Source: Actinomyces sp. ZJ308 (GTDB lineage Bacteria > Actinomycetota > Actinomycetes > Actinomycetales > Actinomycetaceae). Taken from it: a stretch of 48,030 bases of DNA. The notes beneath the pieces were generated by a model. The model was not told the DNA's origin, searched no databases, and saw only the letters and a list, made by a program, of their open reading frames with translations. Below are positions 1 through 8,613 of the stretch, one piece after another; position 1 is the stretch's first letter; every line of letters begins with the position of its first letter. The stretch covers positions 1 to 48,030 of the forward strand of contig NZ_JAAIJY010000007.1 in the NCBI RefSeq assembly GCF_011752065.1, read 5' to 3'. The translations under genes were made by a program, and so were the position numbers.

Positions 1-2
1 TC

Positions 3-110
3 CAGGACGTCACCATCAACCTCAACGGCCACCACCTCACCGCCGCCGACCCCCTGACCCCCGAAGCCGAGAAAATCCTCACCGCCCTGAACATCCCAAC
101 AGGGCACTAA
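3..110 (+). CDS. C-terminal tail of a CDS entering from the left, probably a transposase (partial)
   Basis: An open frame runs in from the left edge and stops at TAA; only 35 codons are visible. The tail reads VTINLNGHHLTAADPL followed by a short helical PEAEKILTALNIP end. From memory this resembles the C-termini of IS1634-type or related DDE transposases of actinobacteria, but no catalytic residue is in view. Just past the stop lies AACTGTGCAACTCAGGTTGA, which could be the terminal inverted repeat of the element. The other end is outside the window, so neither family nor completeness can be confirmed. Confidence 0.45.
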   Translation, partial: QDVTINLNGHHLTAADPLTPEAEKILTALNIPTGH

Positions 111-313
111 AAACTGTGCAACTCAGGTTGAGCCGCGGCCGCCGTCCGGGCGACACTCAAGTGAGGGCCGGGAAGCGCAGTCGGGGGCGCATACCCGGCC
201 CTCTCCCCTTGGCTCCGGCGGCCGCCCACCGGGCGCCACCGGACCCGGAAGGCTCTCGCGGACGCACCGGTGTCCTTGCGGGGTCCCACCACGGCCCCTG
301 CCACGGCCACGAG

Positions 314-433
314 TGTCCACAGAAATGACATTGGGCCGTACGGGTCTCCCACTTGCCGACTAAAACCGCGGAATCACGCGGTTTTCAAACCAGCATCAAC
401 GTCGTCGGGCATCCAATGTCATTTCTGTGGACA
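314..433 (+). repeat. 120-bp MITE-like palindromic element, left copy
   Basis: The element begins TGTCCACAGAAATGACATT and ends with the reverse complement of that sequence, so it has terminal inverted repeats of about 19-20 bp. Its middle holds a hairpin with 9-bp arms (AAAACCGCG/CGCGGTTTT). Reverse-complemented, it matches the copy at 1407-1526 over its whole length with only about three differences. No convincing target-site duplication is visible. It encodes nothing. The DUF559-type frame can be read upstream into this element, but that extension is probably not translated. Confidence 0.85.
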
Positions 434-528
434 TCCAGCAGGAGACACAGCCCATCAACGCCGGACGTTATCCACAGGGGCCAACCACTTCCTGGCACCT
501 CAGCCTCCAGCAGTCCAAGAATTGCTTC

Positions 529-1365
529 ATGGATGACGATGTACTGACCCGTGTGGGTAACGCGCTTGGCGCTGTTGCGCAGGCTGAGCTACATCTGAAC
601 CGTACCGAGCGCCGCCGCCTCCAGGCCCTGGTGGACGCGGGAGAGCTCAAACGGTATCCGCACGGAATCGTAGCGCTGCCCGACGTCGATCGACGCATCC
701 TCATCGCCCGCCTTCACCGAGGTCTTATCACCTGCGAGCATGCGGCCGCCTACTATGACCTTCCGCTTCCTTCGCCACCACGCAGTGTCCATGTTCTGAC
801 TCCGCAAGGGCGTCGAGTACCTCCGTTATGGGGTGAACACAGGCACGAGACCCGTGGGCGTTCCGTCCTTCGGCTGGAGGACTTCCCGGTTGTCTCACTC
901 GCCCGCTGCGTCTCCGATCTCCTGTGCTGCGCAGAAGAGTGGACGGCTCTGGTCGCCGCCGACGCCGCCCTGCATCAGGGCAGAACTACTCGCCAGCAAG
1001 TATCCGCATATCTGCGCGGTCCTCGCCGTGTTCTTGGCCGGAATCGCCTTGAGCGCACCAGTGATCATGCTCGCAGCCCGTTGGAGACCCTGGCCAGAAT
1101 TCAGCTGCGGGACGCCGGAATAGATGTTGCCGACGGCATAGTGATCTCAGGCGTTGGAGAAGTGGACTTGGTGGTAGCCGGATGGCTGATCGTCGAGCTC
1201 GACGGCTACGAGTTCCATTCCGACCAGTGGTCCTTCCACCACGACCGGGAACGCGATCGCGAACTGGTCCGGCAGGGTTATACACCCATCCGCTTCACGT
1301 CCAACAACGTGCGTTCAGGGAAGATCGTCACTGACGTCAAGCGGATTCTCTCCACCCGCCCGTAG
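529..1365 (+). CDS. AbiEi/DUF559-type protein with C-terminal Vsr-like PD-(D/E)XK nuclease fold
   Basis: A 278-residue protein. The N-terminal third looks like a winged-helix AbiEi-type region (RRRLQALVDAGELKRYPHG, then GLITCEHAAAYYDL). The C-terminal 70 residues carry the DUF559/Vsr-like core: EVDLVV near 211-216, ELDGYEFHS near 223-231, a basic helix (DRERDRELVRQGY), and a final strand IRFT. Families with this build are common and poorly characterised in actinobacteria; the fold suggests DNA cleavage or nicking, but activity is unproven. I chose ATG 529 because the longer frame from GTG 427 starts inside the 120-bp repeat. No strong ribosome-binding site is visible for either start. The gene lies between inverted copies of the same 120-bp element, which suggests mobility or past rearrangement. 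A related gene sits at 29374-30324. Confidence 0.75.
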   Translation: MDDDVLTRVGNALGAVAQAELHLNRTERRRLQALVDAGELKRYPHGIVALPDVDRRILIARLHRGLITCEHAAAYYDLPLPSPPRSVHVLTPQGRRVPPLWGEHRHETRGRSVLRLEDFPVVSLARCVSDLLCCAEEWTALVAADAALHQGRTTRQQVSAYLRGPRRVLGRNRLERTSDHARSPLETLARIQLRDAGIDVADGIVISGVGEVDLVVAGWLIVELDGYEFHSDQWSFHHDRERDRELVRQGYTPIRFTSNNVRSGKIVTDVKRILSTRP

Positions 1366-1406
1366 GCGATGTAGGGAGTCGAAGCGCCGTGCCCGGCTAA
1401 GCCTGA

Positions 1407-1526
1407 TGTCCACAGAAATGACATTGGATGCCCGACGACGTTGATGCTGGTTTGAAAACCGCGTGATTCCGCGGTTTTAGTCGGCGAGTGGGCGACCCGT
1501 ACGGCCTAATGTCATTTCTGTGGACA
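1407..1526 (-). repeat. 120-bp MITE-like palindromic element, right copy (inverted)
   Basis: Same length and terminal repeats as the element at 314-433, in the opposite orientation. It fills the space between two convergent genes: it starts 41 nt after the DUF559-type stop codon and ends 23 nt before the DUF3995-gene stop codon. The central hairpin could act as a bidirectional terminator. The few differences between the copies cluster near one end (for example AAGTGGGAGA versus GAGTGGGCGA). The pair spans about 1.2 kb. Confidence 0.85.
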
Positions 1527-1549
1527 CGCACCACGGGGAACACGGAGAA

Positions 1550-2056
1550 TCAGTGCCCGGCAGAGCCCGTGGGCACGGCGGAGCCGATCGACGTCGGCCG
1601 GCTCCAGCGCAGGTAGGCCGCCGTCGCGGCCAGGACCAGGATGCCGCCCACCCAGAAGTGCGGCATCCACAGAAGCAGCCGCCACCAGCCGTAGCGCGAG
1701 AGCGACTGGCCGGCCAGGAGCCGCAGGACCAGGCCCGCCGAGCCGACCAGGCCATAGGTCATGAGCAGGACCCCCGAGACCCAGCCGAAGGCCAGGCGCA
1801 TCCAGCGCGGCACCCTGATGACGTCCGGGCGCAGGAGAGCGAATCCGTAGACGACGAAGCTCAGCTTCACCAGCCCGGAAACAAGGACGACCACAACCAG
1901 CCAGGCGGGCAGCTCCTGGGCGAGCCGCAGGGCCTCGCCCTGAAGAGCCGTGTCGACCAGCCACGGGGACCCCAGCGCCCAGGACACACTGACGCAGCCG
2001 AAGAAGGCCCACCACAGCATCATGGCAAGCACCACAGCCCGCGACCGGCCCGTCAT
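1550..2056 (-). CDS. DUF3995-like small integral membrane protein
   Basis: A 168-residue protein with about four hydrophobic segments: an N-terminal helix starting VVLAMMLWWAFFG, then segments near 50-75, 85-115 and 125-148. An early SWALGSPW motif and a late PHFWVGGILVL helix resemble DUF3995 membrane proteins, whose function is unknown. A GAGGGG ribosome-binding site precedes the ATG. The gene lies 18 nt downstream of dtd on the same strand, so it is probably the last gene of a DUF2516-dtd-DUF3995 operon that ends at the 120-bp repeat. Identification rests on overall layout and a few motifs; an unrelated four-helix protein is possible. Confidence 0.65.
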   Translation of the reverse strand: MTGRSRAVVLAMMLWWAFFGCVSVSWALGSPWLVDTALQGEALRLAQELPAWLVVVVLVSGLVKLSFVVYGFALLRPDVIRVPRWMRLAFGWVSGVLLMTYGLVGSAGLVLRLLAGQSLSRYGWWRLLLWMPHFWVGGILVLAATAAYLRWSRPTSIGSAVPTGSAGH

Positions 2057-2074
2057 CTCAACGGCCCCTCGGGC

Positions 2075-2503
2075 CTACTCGGCCTCGACCAGGATCGTCA
2101 CCGGACCGTCGGCCTCCATGTCAATGAGCATGTGGGCGCCGAACCTTCCGGTGGCCACCTCCAGGCCGCGCCCGCGCAGGTCCTCGGCCACGGCCTCCAC
2201 CAGGGGCTCGGCCACCTCGCCGGGCGCCGCCTTGTTCCAGGTGGGGCGCCGCCCCTTGCGCGTATCGGCGTACAGGGTGAACTGGGAGACGACGAGCACC
2301 GGCGCACCGGCGTCGGACACCGACAGCTCACCCTCCATGAGCCGCAGGTCCGCGATCTTGCGGGCCACCGTGGCGACCTGCTTGGGGCCGTCGTCATGGG
2401 TGGCCCCCACCAGGACCATGAGGCCGGGCCGGGTGATCTCCCCGACCACCTCGCCGTCGACCCGGACGGCCGCCCGACTGACCCGCTGAATGACCGCGCG
2501 CAT
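2075..2503 (-). CDS. dtd: D-aminoacyl-tRNA deacylase
   Basis: Cytosolic proofreading enzyme that hydrolyses D-amino acids mischarged onto tRNA, limiting their entry into protein. The 142-residue length is typical. It starts [13 protein letters not shown], has the hallmark [15 protein letters not shown] segment near 72-86, and a late GPVT motif near 132-135 that corresponds to the Gly-cisPro chirality-selecting loop. Its ATG overlaps the TGA of the upstream DUF2516 gene by one base (TGATG), indicating translational coupling. The DUF3995 gene follows at once. Confidence 0.95.
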   Translation of the reverse strand: MRAVIQRVSRAAVRVDGEVVGEITRPGLMVLVGATHDDGPKQVATVARKIADLRLMEGELSVSDAGAPVLVVSQFTLYADTRKGRRPTWNKAAPGEVAEPLVEAVAEDLRGRGLEVATGRFGAHMLIDMEADGPVTILVEAE

Positions 2504-2952
2504 CAGCGACCAGGGCTCCAGTCGCGCGGGCCGCGGCCGGCACCACCGCCACGCCCCGGGCGGCGCTGCGAGGCTCGCCCCGGAATCCGGATCGAGGAAC
2601 GCACCCGCACCGGCATCAGCGCCTGCAAGGCCGGGCGCACATCCACCAGGTAGATGGCACTGGCCACCACGGCCAGCAGACCGATGAACGACACCCCCGT
2701 CGAGGCCCCTGCGACGTACACGGCCAGAAGGGCCTCATACGCCAGGAAGGTCCCCACCACGGCAGCCACCGCGTTGACGACGAGCCAGAAGTTCTTGCTG
2801 CGCTTGTCCGCCGCGGCGTAGTACTGAGCCGGCCGCAGCGCCGAGTCGATGAGCGCCCAGACCCCGAGGACCGCGGCGGAGACCTGCGCCGCGCACCAGA
2901 TCACGGCGACAGCGAGGGCGAGATAGTAGGCAACGAGACTGAGGATGCTCAC
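2503..2952 (-). CDS. DUF2516 family membrane protein
   Basis: A 149-residue protein with three predicted membrane helices: one starting [16 protein letters not shown], then segments near 58-80 and 85-105. The conserved core ALIDSALRP...[13 protein letters not shown] and the terminal [17 protein letters not shown] motif (here [13 protein letters not shown]) fit the actinobacterial DUF2516 family of unknown function. The C-terminal 35 residues are Arg/Gly-rich and probably disordered. Its stop overlaps the dtd start, and it heads the three-gene leftward operon. Confidence 0.8.
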   Translation of the reverse strand: MSILSLVAYYLALAVAVIWCAAQVSAAVLGVWALIDSALRPAQYYAAADKRSKNFWLVVNAVAAVVGTFLAYEALLAVYVAGASTGVSFIGLLAVVASAIYLVDVRPALQALMPVRVRSSIRIPGRASQRRPGRGGGAGRGPRDWSPGR

Positions 2953-3090
2953 GCGCCCCAGGCTACCGGTCGGTGGCCCACGATCCCAGCGATACGGCCA
3001 CGCCCAGCGAGAACAGTTGACGCCTCACGCACCCGGCAGCGGCGCTCCTCGCCGCCACCCGACGGTAGGGCGCCCGACGCCGGGAGCGGA

Positions 3091-4365
3091 TCAGAGCCTC
3101 AGACCCTTGCGCAGCTCCGCCCCGGGACGCTCGGAGGGACTGGCCTGAGCGCGACCCTCGGGCGAGACCAGCGGCTCCTGGGCGGCATCGACCCGGCCGA
3201 CGGCGACCGTCTCACCGGTGCCCTCATCGACCTCAGTGATCTCCACGGTCAGCTGCTCACCCACGGGCACGGCGCGGCGCAGCAGGGCCAGGGCGATGGG
3301 GCCGAGCTCGTGGTGGCGCGCCACCGAGGTCACGGCGCCCACGGTCCGCTCCCCCATGCGCACGACCGCCCCCGGCCGCGGCAGGTCACCGCCCAGGCCG
3401 TCGAGCTGGAGCACCGTCAGGCGCCGCGGCGGGCGTCCCAGGTTGAGGGTGCGTGCAATCGTCTCCTGGCCCGGGTAGCAGCCCTTCGTCAGGTGCACGG
3501 CCGTGCGCAGCCAGTCCATCTCGTGGGGGATCGCGCGAGCATCGGCCTCGCGGGCCCGGCGGGGGCGACCCGCCTCGACGCGCAGCGCCTCCCAGGCCAG
3601 GGCCCCGGCCAAACGCCGGTTCGTCCCGGCGGCGAGGAACGTTCTCGCCACGGCGCCCACGCCGCTGGTGGGAACCAGGACGAACCCGGCCCGGTAACCC
3701 TCGCCGGGATGCGGTCGTTCCAGTCCGACGTCGTAGCTCGTGCCGCCCTCGACGACGCCCGGCCACGGGTCGCGCCACAGTCCGATGAGCGAGCCCTGCA
3801 CCTCGGCGCCGGCGGCCTCAGTGGCCTCAGTGGCGTCAGTGGCCTCGACGGCGTCGCCGGCGTCGGTCTGAGCCCCCGCCGCCGGTGGCGCGGTGTCGCG
3901 CGCCGCCTGAGCCAGGGCGTCGAGCCCCTCCCCCAGGGCGCCCAGTGCCGCGACGTCGGGCCGCTCGGCGACCTCGACGCGCAGCATGAAGCGCATGGAG
4001 TCCAGGAAGGCCGCCAGGTCCGCGCCGCCGCCGGCCTCGGTGACGAGCCAGAGGGTACGACCGTCGTCGAGGGCCGCGAGCGCGTGGGTGATGTGCCCCT
4101 GGGCGTCGAGGAGGAGCGTCTCCACGCCGCCGTCGCCCGGTTCCAGTGCGGTGAGCACCTGGCTGGACAGGGTGGTCAGCCAACTCAGGCGGTCCTGCCC
4201 GGTCACGGCCACGACGTCGCGCGCCAGGGCGCAGGTGGCTCGTCCCTCGGCCAGGGCGGCCTGCTCGCGGCCGGGGTCGCCGAGGTGGGCGGGGACGGCC
4301 TCATCGGGGTCGCCCGGAGCGGAGGCGACGGCGCCGGGACGGTTCAGCAGCGGGGAGGGGAGCAT
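3091..4365 (-). CDS. ygfZ: YgfZ/GcvT-domain folate-binding protein
   Basis: Member of the GcvT-like YgfZ/IBA57 family, which supports assembly or repair of certain iron-sulfur enzymes using folate. The diagnostic motif KGCYPGQETIARTLNLGRPP, with its conserved Cys, lies in the second half, preceded by EMDWLRTAVHL. At 424 residues it is longer than the E. coli protein (about 326). Much of the excess is an Ala/Thr/Glu/Asp-rich insertion near residues 155-195 (VEATDATEATEAAG) plus a tail. The start codon overlaps the stop of the nitrobindin-like gene (TGATG). The pairing of ygfZ with a nitrobindin-like gene is familiar from other actinobacteria. Confidence 0.88.
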   Translation of the reverse strand: MLPSPLLNRPGAVASAPGDPDEAVPAHLGDPGREQAALAEGRATCALARDVVAVTGQDRLSWLTTLSSQVLTALEPGDGGVETLLLDAQGHITHALAALDDGRTLWLVTEAGGGADLAAFLDSMRFMLRVEVAERPDVAALGALGEGLDALAQAARDTAPPAAGAQTDAGDAVEATDATEATEAAGAEVQGSLIGLWRDPWPGVVEGGTSYDVGLERPHPGEGYRAGFVLVPTSGVGAVARTFLAAGTNRRLAGALAWEALRVEAGRPRRAREADARAIPHEMDWLRTAVHLTKGCYPGQETIARTLNLGRPPRRLTVLQLDGLGGDLPRPGAVVRMGERTVGAVTSVARHHELGPIALALLRRAVPVGEQLTVEITEVDEGTGETVAVGRVDAAQEPLVSPEGRAQASPSERPGAELRKGLRL

Positions 4366-5171
4366 CAGGCGGTCGGCTCGGCGTCGTCGGAGTCTGAGGA
4401 GTCGGAGGCGGGCTCGGAGGAGTCTGCGGGCTCGACCGGGTCGAGGGCCGATCCGGGCTGGGCGGCGGGGTCGCCTAAGTCGTCGACGCGGCCGAGCCTC
4501 CCGGAGGCGTAGGTGGTCACCTCGGTCTTACCGAAGGCCGCCATGTCCTGGGTCCACATGAGGTCGCCGCCCACGAGCCCGAGCATGCGGGTCATCTCCT
4601 CCACGGCGACGGCGGTGCGGGCCCGGCCCACGGCCTGGGTGCCGACCTGGGCGCGCGGCCCCTGGATCCATCCCTCCCAGACGGCGACGTGGCCGGCGGG
4701 GTCGGCCGAGACGAGCTCGAGCCGGGTGACGGGGATGAGGGGACCGCCGGCGTTCTCGGAGGGTGTCTCACCGGAGGCACCGGCCTCACCGGCGGCGTCA
4801 GAGGAGTCAGCGGTCTCGGTGGTGGCCTCGGTGGCAGTCTCGGCGGAGGCGCCGTCGGGCTGCTCCTGGCCGACGGGCCGCCAGTAGGTGGTCTCGGTGG
4901 ACCAGATCTGGGCGGGGGCCAGGAGGGAGGCGCCCTGGAGGCCGGGCATCTCGAAGTCGAGGTTCTTGGAGCGGGTGGCGTCGACCGTCCAGATCGTGGT
5001 GGTCTGGCGCAGGTAGGGGCCGCCGTCGTGGTCGAAGGTCATCTCCTGGTAGACGGCCTGCTCGGGCACGGTCTCGCCGTAGGTGAGGATGCCGTAGCCG
5101 CGCCAGGTTCCGACCAGCCAGGCCAGCGGATAGAGCTCGGGGGCCAGGTCGTCAGGAAGCGTGAATGCCAT
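4365..5171 (-). CDS. Nitrobindin-like beta-barrel protein (FABP/DUF1794 family), apparently lacking the heme His
   Basis: Starts with the family hallmark: APELYPLAWLVGTWRGYG at residues 10-27, then a YQEMTFDHDGGPYLRQ strand. Canonical nitrobindins are about 160-residue barrels that bind ferric heme through a proximal His in a late VGxxxxxHL motif. Here the matching segment is AAFGKTEVTTYASGRLGR, which has no His; Tyr or Thr occupies its place, so heme binding is doubtful. Some family members are known to lack this residue. At 268 residues it carries a Glu/Thr/Ser-rich insertion near 120-150 and a long acidic tail after 225. It is the first gene of the ygfZ pair, with a start/stop overlap. Confidence 0.82.
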   Translation of the reverse strand: MAFTLPDDLAPELYPLAWLVGTWRGYGILTYGETVPEQAVYQEMTFDHDGGPYLRQTTTIWTVDATRSKNLDFEMPGLQGASLLAPAQIWSTETTYWRPVGQEQPDGASAETATEATTETADSSDAAGEAGASGETPSENAGGPLIPVTRLELVSADPAGHVAVWEGWIQGPRAQVGTQAVGRARTAVAVEEMTRMLGLVGGDLMWTQDMAAFGKTEVTTYASGRLGRVDDLGDPAAQPGSALDPVEPADSSEPASDSSDSDDAEPTA

Positions 5172-5282
5172 GCCCGCAGCCTACGACGTCGGCCCGGCCC
5201 GGCACACACGCGCACCGCCAACCGACCAGGCTGCCCGACCCGCCAAGCTGCTCGGGACACCCAGGTCGCACCTTCGCGCGCA

Positions 5283-5368
5283 TCGGGGACTGCGTCTGAC
5301 CTCGGGGACTGCGTTTTCTCGCAGATGACTGGGCTCTGACCTCAGTGGTTTGCGTCGAAACGCAGTCC
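5283..5368. repeat. Palindromic intergenic element with flanking direct repeat
   Basis: GGACTGCGTTT at 5306-5316 pairs exactly with AAACGCAGTCC at 5358-5368, giving 11-bp arms of a 63-bp palindrome. A 13-bp direct repeat, TCGGGGACTGCGT, occurs at 5283-5295 and again at 5302-5314, so one arm is duplicated. It lies between the nitrobindin-like gene start and the stop of the membrane-protein gene at 5440. Its size and place resemble the other about 65-bp palindromes in this window, but the sequence is different. It may terminate the leftward transcript. Confidence 0.65.
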
Positions 5369-5439
5369 TCACGCGGAATGTAAGTCACCGCTCCAGGACA
5401 GTGCGGCCCTGGCCGGAGCCGCGGACCAGGAGGTCGCCA

Positions 5440-6594
5440 TCAGCCGGCGAGGAAGCCGCCCATGAGCCGAGCGATCGCGTACACCGGAACGCCGACCGAC
5501 AGGATCGGCACGAGCGCGGAGGCCACGGCCGCCCGTCCCCCGGGCACCCACCGGTGGGTCCACAGGACGCGGTTGCCTGCGGCCATGAGCACCCCGGCCA
5601 CGAAGCCGACGACGACGCAGGCCACGGCGCTTTGCAGGGCCGCCGTCGTGCTGATGTGGGACAGGCCGAAGAAGCCGGCCGCGGCCAGCACGTAGCCGGC
5701 GCCGCCGGCGAGCAGCGCCGGAACCGTGACGGTGAGGGCCTCCAGCACGCGGGCGCGCACGTTGAGGACGGTCAGCACCGCGCCGACGAACAGGGCCAGA
5801 CAGGTGGGCACGACGACGGCGGGGTCGGCCAGCCCCGGCTCCAGGGCGCACCAGGCCGAGCCGGAGACCACCACGAGACAGCCCGCCACCGTCGAGGACA
5901 GGTCCTCGACCAGGTTGTGCCGGCCGTCGCGCCGCAGCATCTGGCCGACGAAGGCCAGCAGGATCGAGAAGGCCATGACCAGGCCGGCGACCCCCATGTC
6001 GTCGAGGAGGTAGACGCTGGTCGCGGCCGCCAGGCCGCTGATCGTCATGACGATCGTGGCCCCCAGGTCGTGCCGGGCGCGCACGAGCGCGGGCCAGCCC
6101 TGGGCTGCGGTCGGCACCAGGAGGGCCACGAGGACCAGCCTCACCCATCCGGGCAGCACGGAGCCGACCGCCAGCAGCAGCGGCACCAGGCCTGCGAAGG
6201 CGAGCCGGGTCCAGGCCGGGTCCACCAGGCCCGGCTCCTTGGGGCGGTTGGAGGCCCGGCGAGTGGCGTAACCGAGGTCCTCGGCGAGGTTGAGGGTGTC
6301 CACCGAGTCTCCCGATCGGGCCGATGCCGGGGCGTCGGGAGAACCGGCCGAGTCACCGGAGGCCGCCGAACGGGCTGAGCGCGGGGAGGCGGCCGAAGCG
6401 GTCGACCGCCCGGAGCCGCCCGAGCCACCTGGGTCGCCCGAGCCGATGACACTGGCCCAGTCCGTTGCGCCACGGACGGCCGCAGGCGCCGTCGGGACGG
6501 CCGCACCGCTGGAGTCGTCGCGGGAGTCACGGGAGGCTCCACGGGCGCGTGCAGCCTGCTGAGCTCGTCGGTGATGGGTAGTCACAGCACGCAT
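5440..6594 (-). CDS. Multi-pass membrane protein with disordered N-terminus, function not recognised
   Basis: A 384-residue protein. Residues 1-110 are rich in Ser/Gly/Ala/Pro/Asp, with GGSGGSGR-like and SAASGDSAGSPDAPAS-like tracts, and are probably cytoplasmic and disordered. From about 125 on there are roughly eight hydrophobic segments, for example FAGLVPLLLAVGSVLPGW, LVMAFSILLAFVG and VACVVVGFVAGVLMAAG, and the chain ends in ARLMGGFLAG. A short polar loop, RRDGRHNLVEDLSS, lies between helices. I recognise no transporter signature, and similar unnamed actinobacterial membrane proteins exist. It is divergent from glnR. Confidence 0.8.
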   Translation of the reverse strand: MRAVTTHHRRAQQAARARGASRDSRDDSSGAAVPTAPAAVRGATDWASVIGSGDPGGSGGSGRSTASAASPRSARSAASGDSAGSPDAPASARSGDSVDTLNLAEDLGYATRRASNRPKEPGLVDPAWTRLAFAGLVPLLLAVGSVLPGWVRLVLVALLVPTAAQGWPALVRARHDLGATIVMTISGLAAATSVYLLDDMGVAGLVMAFSILLAFVGQMLRRDGRHNLVEDLSSTVAGCLVVVSGSAWCALEPGLADPAVVVPTCLALFVGAVLTVLNVRARVLEALTVTVPALLAGGAGYVLAAAGFFGLSHISTTAALQSAVACVVVGFVAGVLMAAGNRVLWTHRWVPGGRAAVASALVPILSVGVPVYAIARLMGGFLAG

Positions 6595-6767
6595 CGTCCC
6601 ACACCCGGACGGCCGCGGGCCCCACTCCGGCGTCTCCCGATCCGGTCATTTGTCTCCCCGCGGATTCCGCTCTCGGCCAGGTGTGGTTGACTTGCCCCGA
6701 CAGTATCGCCGCTGCTCAGCTCGTCTGCGCCGGTGAGTCCCGGTCGAGAGCCCCGGAGGGAGCAGTC

Positions 6768-7439
6768 ATGCGGATCATCATGTTCACTCGTGAGAGCGAC
6801 GCCACCGATGTCCTGCCCGCAACCTCCTTCCTCGACTCCCAGGTGGAGTGCCTTCCCCCGATCCCCTCCTCCTATGCGGAGGTGGACAGCGCCGACGTCG
6901 TCATGATCGACGCGCGCGGGGACCTGACCCGGGCCCGCGCCCTGTGCCAGCTCTTCACCGGTCCCATGGACTGCCCGCCCATCATCCTCATCCTGGAGGA
7001 GGGCGGTGCCGCCGCCGTGCAGATCGACTGGGGGGCCGCCGACTTCGTCATGGCCGGCGCCAAGCCCGCCGAGCTCTCGGCCCGGCTGCGGCTGCTGCGC
7101 GCCCACGTCCCGGTGGTGGACGAGGTCGACGACGACCGCATCGACGTCGGCGACCTCGTCATCGACGTCACCGCCTACACGGCCCGCCTGCGCGGTTCGA
7201 TCCTGGACCTGACCTACAAGGAGTTCGAGCTGCTGAAGTTCCTGGCCGCCAACCAGGGGCGGGTGCTGACCCGCGACGCGCTCCTGCACGAGGTGTGGGG
7301 CGAGGACTACATCGGCGGCTCGCGCACGGTGGATGTCCACATTCGTCGTCTGCGCGCCAAGTTGGGCACCGAGCACGACCACCTCATCGGCACGGTCCGC
7401 AACGTCGGCTACCGCCTGGACGCCCCCGAGGACGCGTAG
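6768..7439 (+). CDS. glnR: GlnR-type orphan OmpR-family regulator of nitrogen metabolism
   Basis: A 223-residue protein: receiver-like domain (1-110) and winged-helix DNA-binding domain (about 128-220). The segments TAYTARLRGSILDLTYKEFE, GRVLTRDALLHEVWG, SRTVDVHIRRLRAKLG and LIGTVRNVGYRL agree closely with GlnR of mycobacteria and streptomycetes. GlnR controls glutamine synthetase, ammonium and nitrate genes. The receiver has the single conserved Asp (MIDARGD, near 48) but lacks a full acidic phosphorylation pocket, as in other GlnR proteins, and no histidine kinase is adjacent. I chose ATG 6768 because of the strong GGAGGGA ribosome-binding site 6-12 nt upstream; the frame itself is open further back. 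Confidence 0.9.
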   Translation: MRIIMFTRESDATDVLPATSFLDSQVECLPPIPSSYAEVDSADVVMIDARGDLTRARALCQLFTGPMDCPPIILILEEGGAAAVQIDWGAADFVMAGAKPAELSARLRLLRAHVPVVDEVDDDRIDVGDLVIDVTAYTARLRGSILDLTYKEFELLKFLAANQGRVLTRDALLHEVWGEDYIGGSRTVDVHIRRLRAKLGTEHDHLIGTVRNVGYRLDAPEDA

Positions 7440-7655
7440 AGGCGGGGACGTCAGGCCTAGTCCGGGCAGGTTCGGCAGGGCCGTGGTACAGCGCTCCCGA
7501 CCGACTGGTGGACACCGGCGCCGCCTGTGTTCCGGACCTGTACACTCTTGGGCGGCGTCGGGCCGTGACGGGCCCCGGGCTCCAACTCAAGCCGCCGCGA
7601 GCGGCATTCGCGCCGACTGGCGCTCTCCGGCCCGACGTCCTCACTCTCCTGATAC

Positions 7656-7722
7656 CGAGTCGGGCATTTTTCGCGTAGCCCTACCGAAAAACGGTTGTCC
7701 TACGCGAAAAATGTCCGACTCG
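7656..7722. repeat. 67-bp nested palindrome, dispersed family A (copy 1)
   Basis: Arms of 23 nt, 7656-7678 and 7700-7722, are complementary with one mismatch (consensus CGAGYCGGGCATTYTTCGCG then TAG). The 21-nt centre folds into a small ACCG/CGGT hairpin. The same design and sequence recur at 26902-26970. It lies 30 nt past the pstB stop, in the 313-bp space between the convergent glnR and pstB genes, where a two-way terminator would be expected. The rest of that space (7440-7655) holds no recognisable gene. Confidence 0.75.
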
Positions 7723-7752
7723 ACGGATCCGATCGGTGGCGTACCCGCCCCC

Positions 7753-8532
7753 TCAGCCGAAGCGGCCGGAGATGTAGTCCTCGGTGGCCTGCTCGCTGGG
7801 GGCGGAGAAGATCTTGTCGGTGGAGTCGTACTCGACGAGGTGGCCGGGCTTACCGGTGGCCTCCAGGTTGAAGAAGCCGGTCATGTCGCTTACACGCGAG
7901 GCCTGCTGCATGTTGTGGGTGACGATGACGATCGTGTAGTCCGTCTTGAGCTCGGAGATGAGGTCCTCGATCGCCAGCGTGGAGATGGGGTCCAGGGCGG
8001 AGCAGGGTTCGTCCATGAGCAGGACGGCGGGCTTGACCGCGATGGCGCGGGCGATGCACAGGCGCTGCTGCTGGCCGCCCGAGAGTCCCAGCCCCGGCCG
8101 GTCGAGGCGGTCCTTGACCTCGTCCCACAGGTTGGCCCCGCGCAGGGAGGCCTCCACCAGGTCGTCGGCGTCGGACTTCTTGATCCGGCGGTTGTTGAGG
8201 CGCACGCCGGCCAGGACGTTCTCGGCGATGGACATGGTGGGGAACGGGTTGGGCCGCTGGAAGACCATGCCGATGGCGCGGCGCACCTGGACGGCGTCGA
8301 CGCCGGGGCCGTAGAGGTTGACGCCGTCGACGATGACCTGGCCCTCGACGCGGGCGCCGGGGATGGTCTCGTGCATGCGGTTGAGGGTGCGCAGGAAGGT
8401 GGACTTCCCGCAGCCGGAGGGGCCAATGAGGGCGGTGACGGACTTGGGCTCGATGACGACGTTGACGTCCTTGACGGCCAGGAAGTCGCCGTAGTAGATG
8501 TTCTCGCCGATGACGTCGATGCGCTTGGACAC
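7753..8532 (-). CDS. pstB: Phosphate ABC transporter ATP-binding protein
   Basis: A 259-residue ATPase that drives PstSCA phosphate import at the inner face of the membrane. Walker [10 protein letters not shown] lies near 37-45, the signature [14 protein letters not shown] near 150, Walker [14 protein letters not shown] near 165-178, and the H-loop in [11 protein letters not shown]. Length is typical for PstB. The start is GTG, with AAAGGAA about 6 nt upstream. It is the last gene of pstS-pstC-pstA-pstB, 81 nt behind pstA, and is followed by a nested palindrome that probably ends the transcript. Confidence 0.96.
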   Translation of the reverse strand: MSKRIDVIGENIYYGDFLAVKDVNVVIEPKSVTALIGPSGCGKSTFLRTLNRMHETIPGARVEGQVIVDGVNLYGPGVDAVQVRRAIGMVFQRPNPFPTMSIAENVLAGVRLNNRRIKKSDADDLVEASLRGANLWDEVKDRLDRPGLGLSGGQQQRLCIARAIAVKPAVLLMDEPCSALDPISTLAIEDLISELKTDYTIVIVTHNMQQASRVSDMTGFFNLEATGKPGHLVEYDSTDKIFSAPSEQATEDYISGRFG

Positions 8533-8613
8533 GTCGGTTCCTTTACCTGAGGTGGACGGTGGAGTGCTCTGGGGGCTCTGGAGGTACTGGGCGCGCTGCG
8601 GCTCGGGCCGGGC

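Noticed and set aside
427-528. Upstream extension of the DUF559-type gene from GTG 427
   Set aside because: It begins inside the 120-bp repeat and has no protein-like conservation; ATG 529 is preferred.
5152-5388. Short leftward frame before the nitrobindin-like gene
   Set aside because: It runs through the palindromic repeat and has no conserved features.
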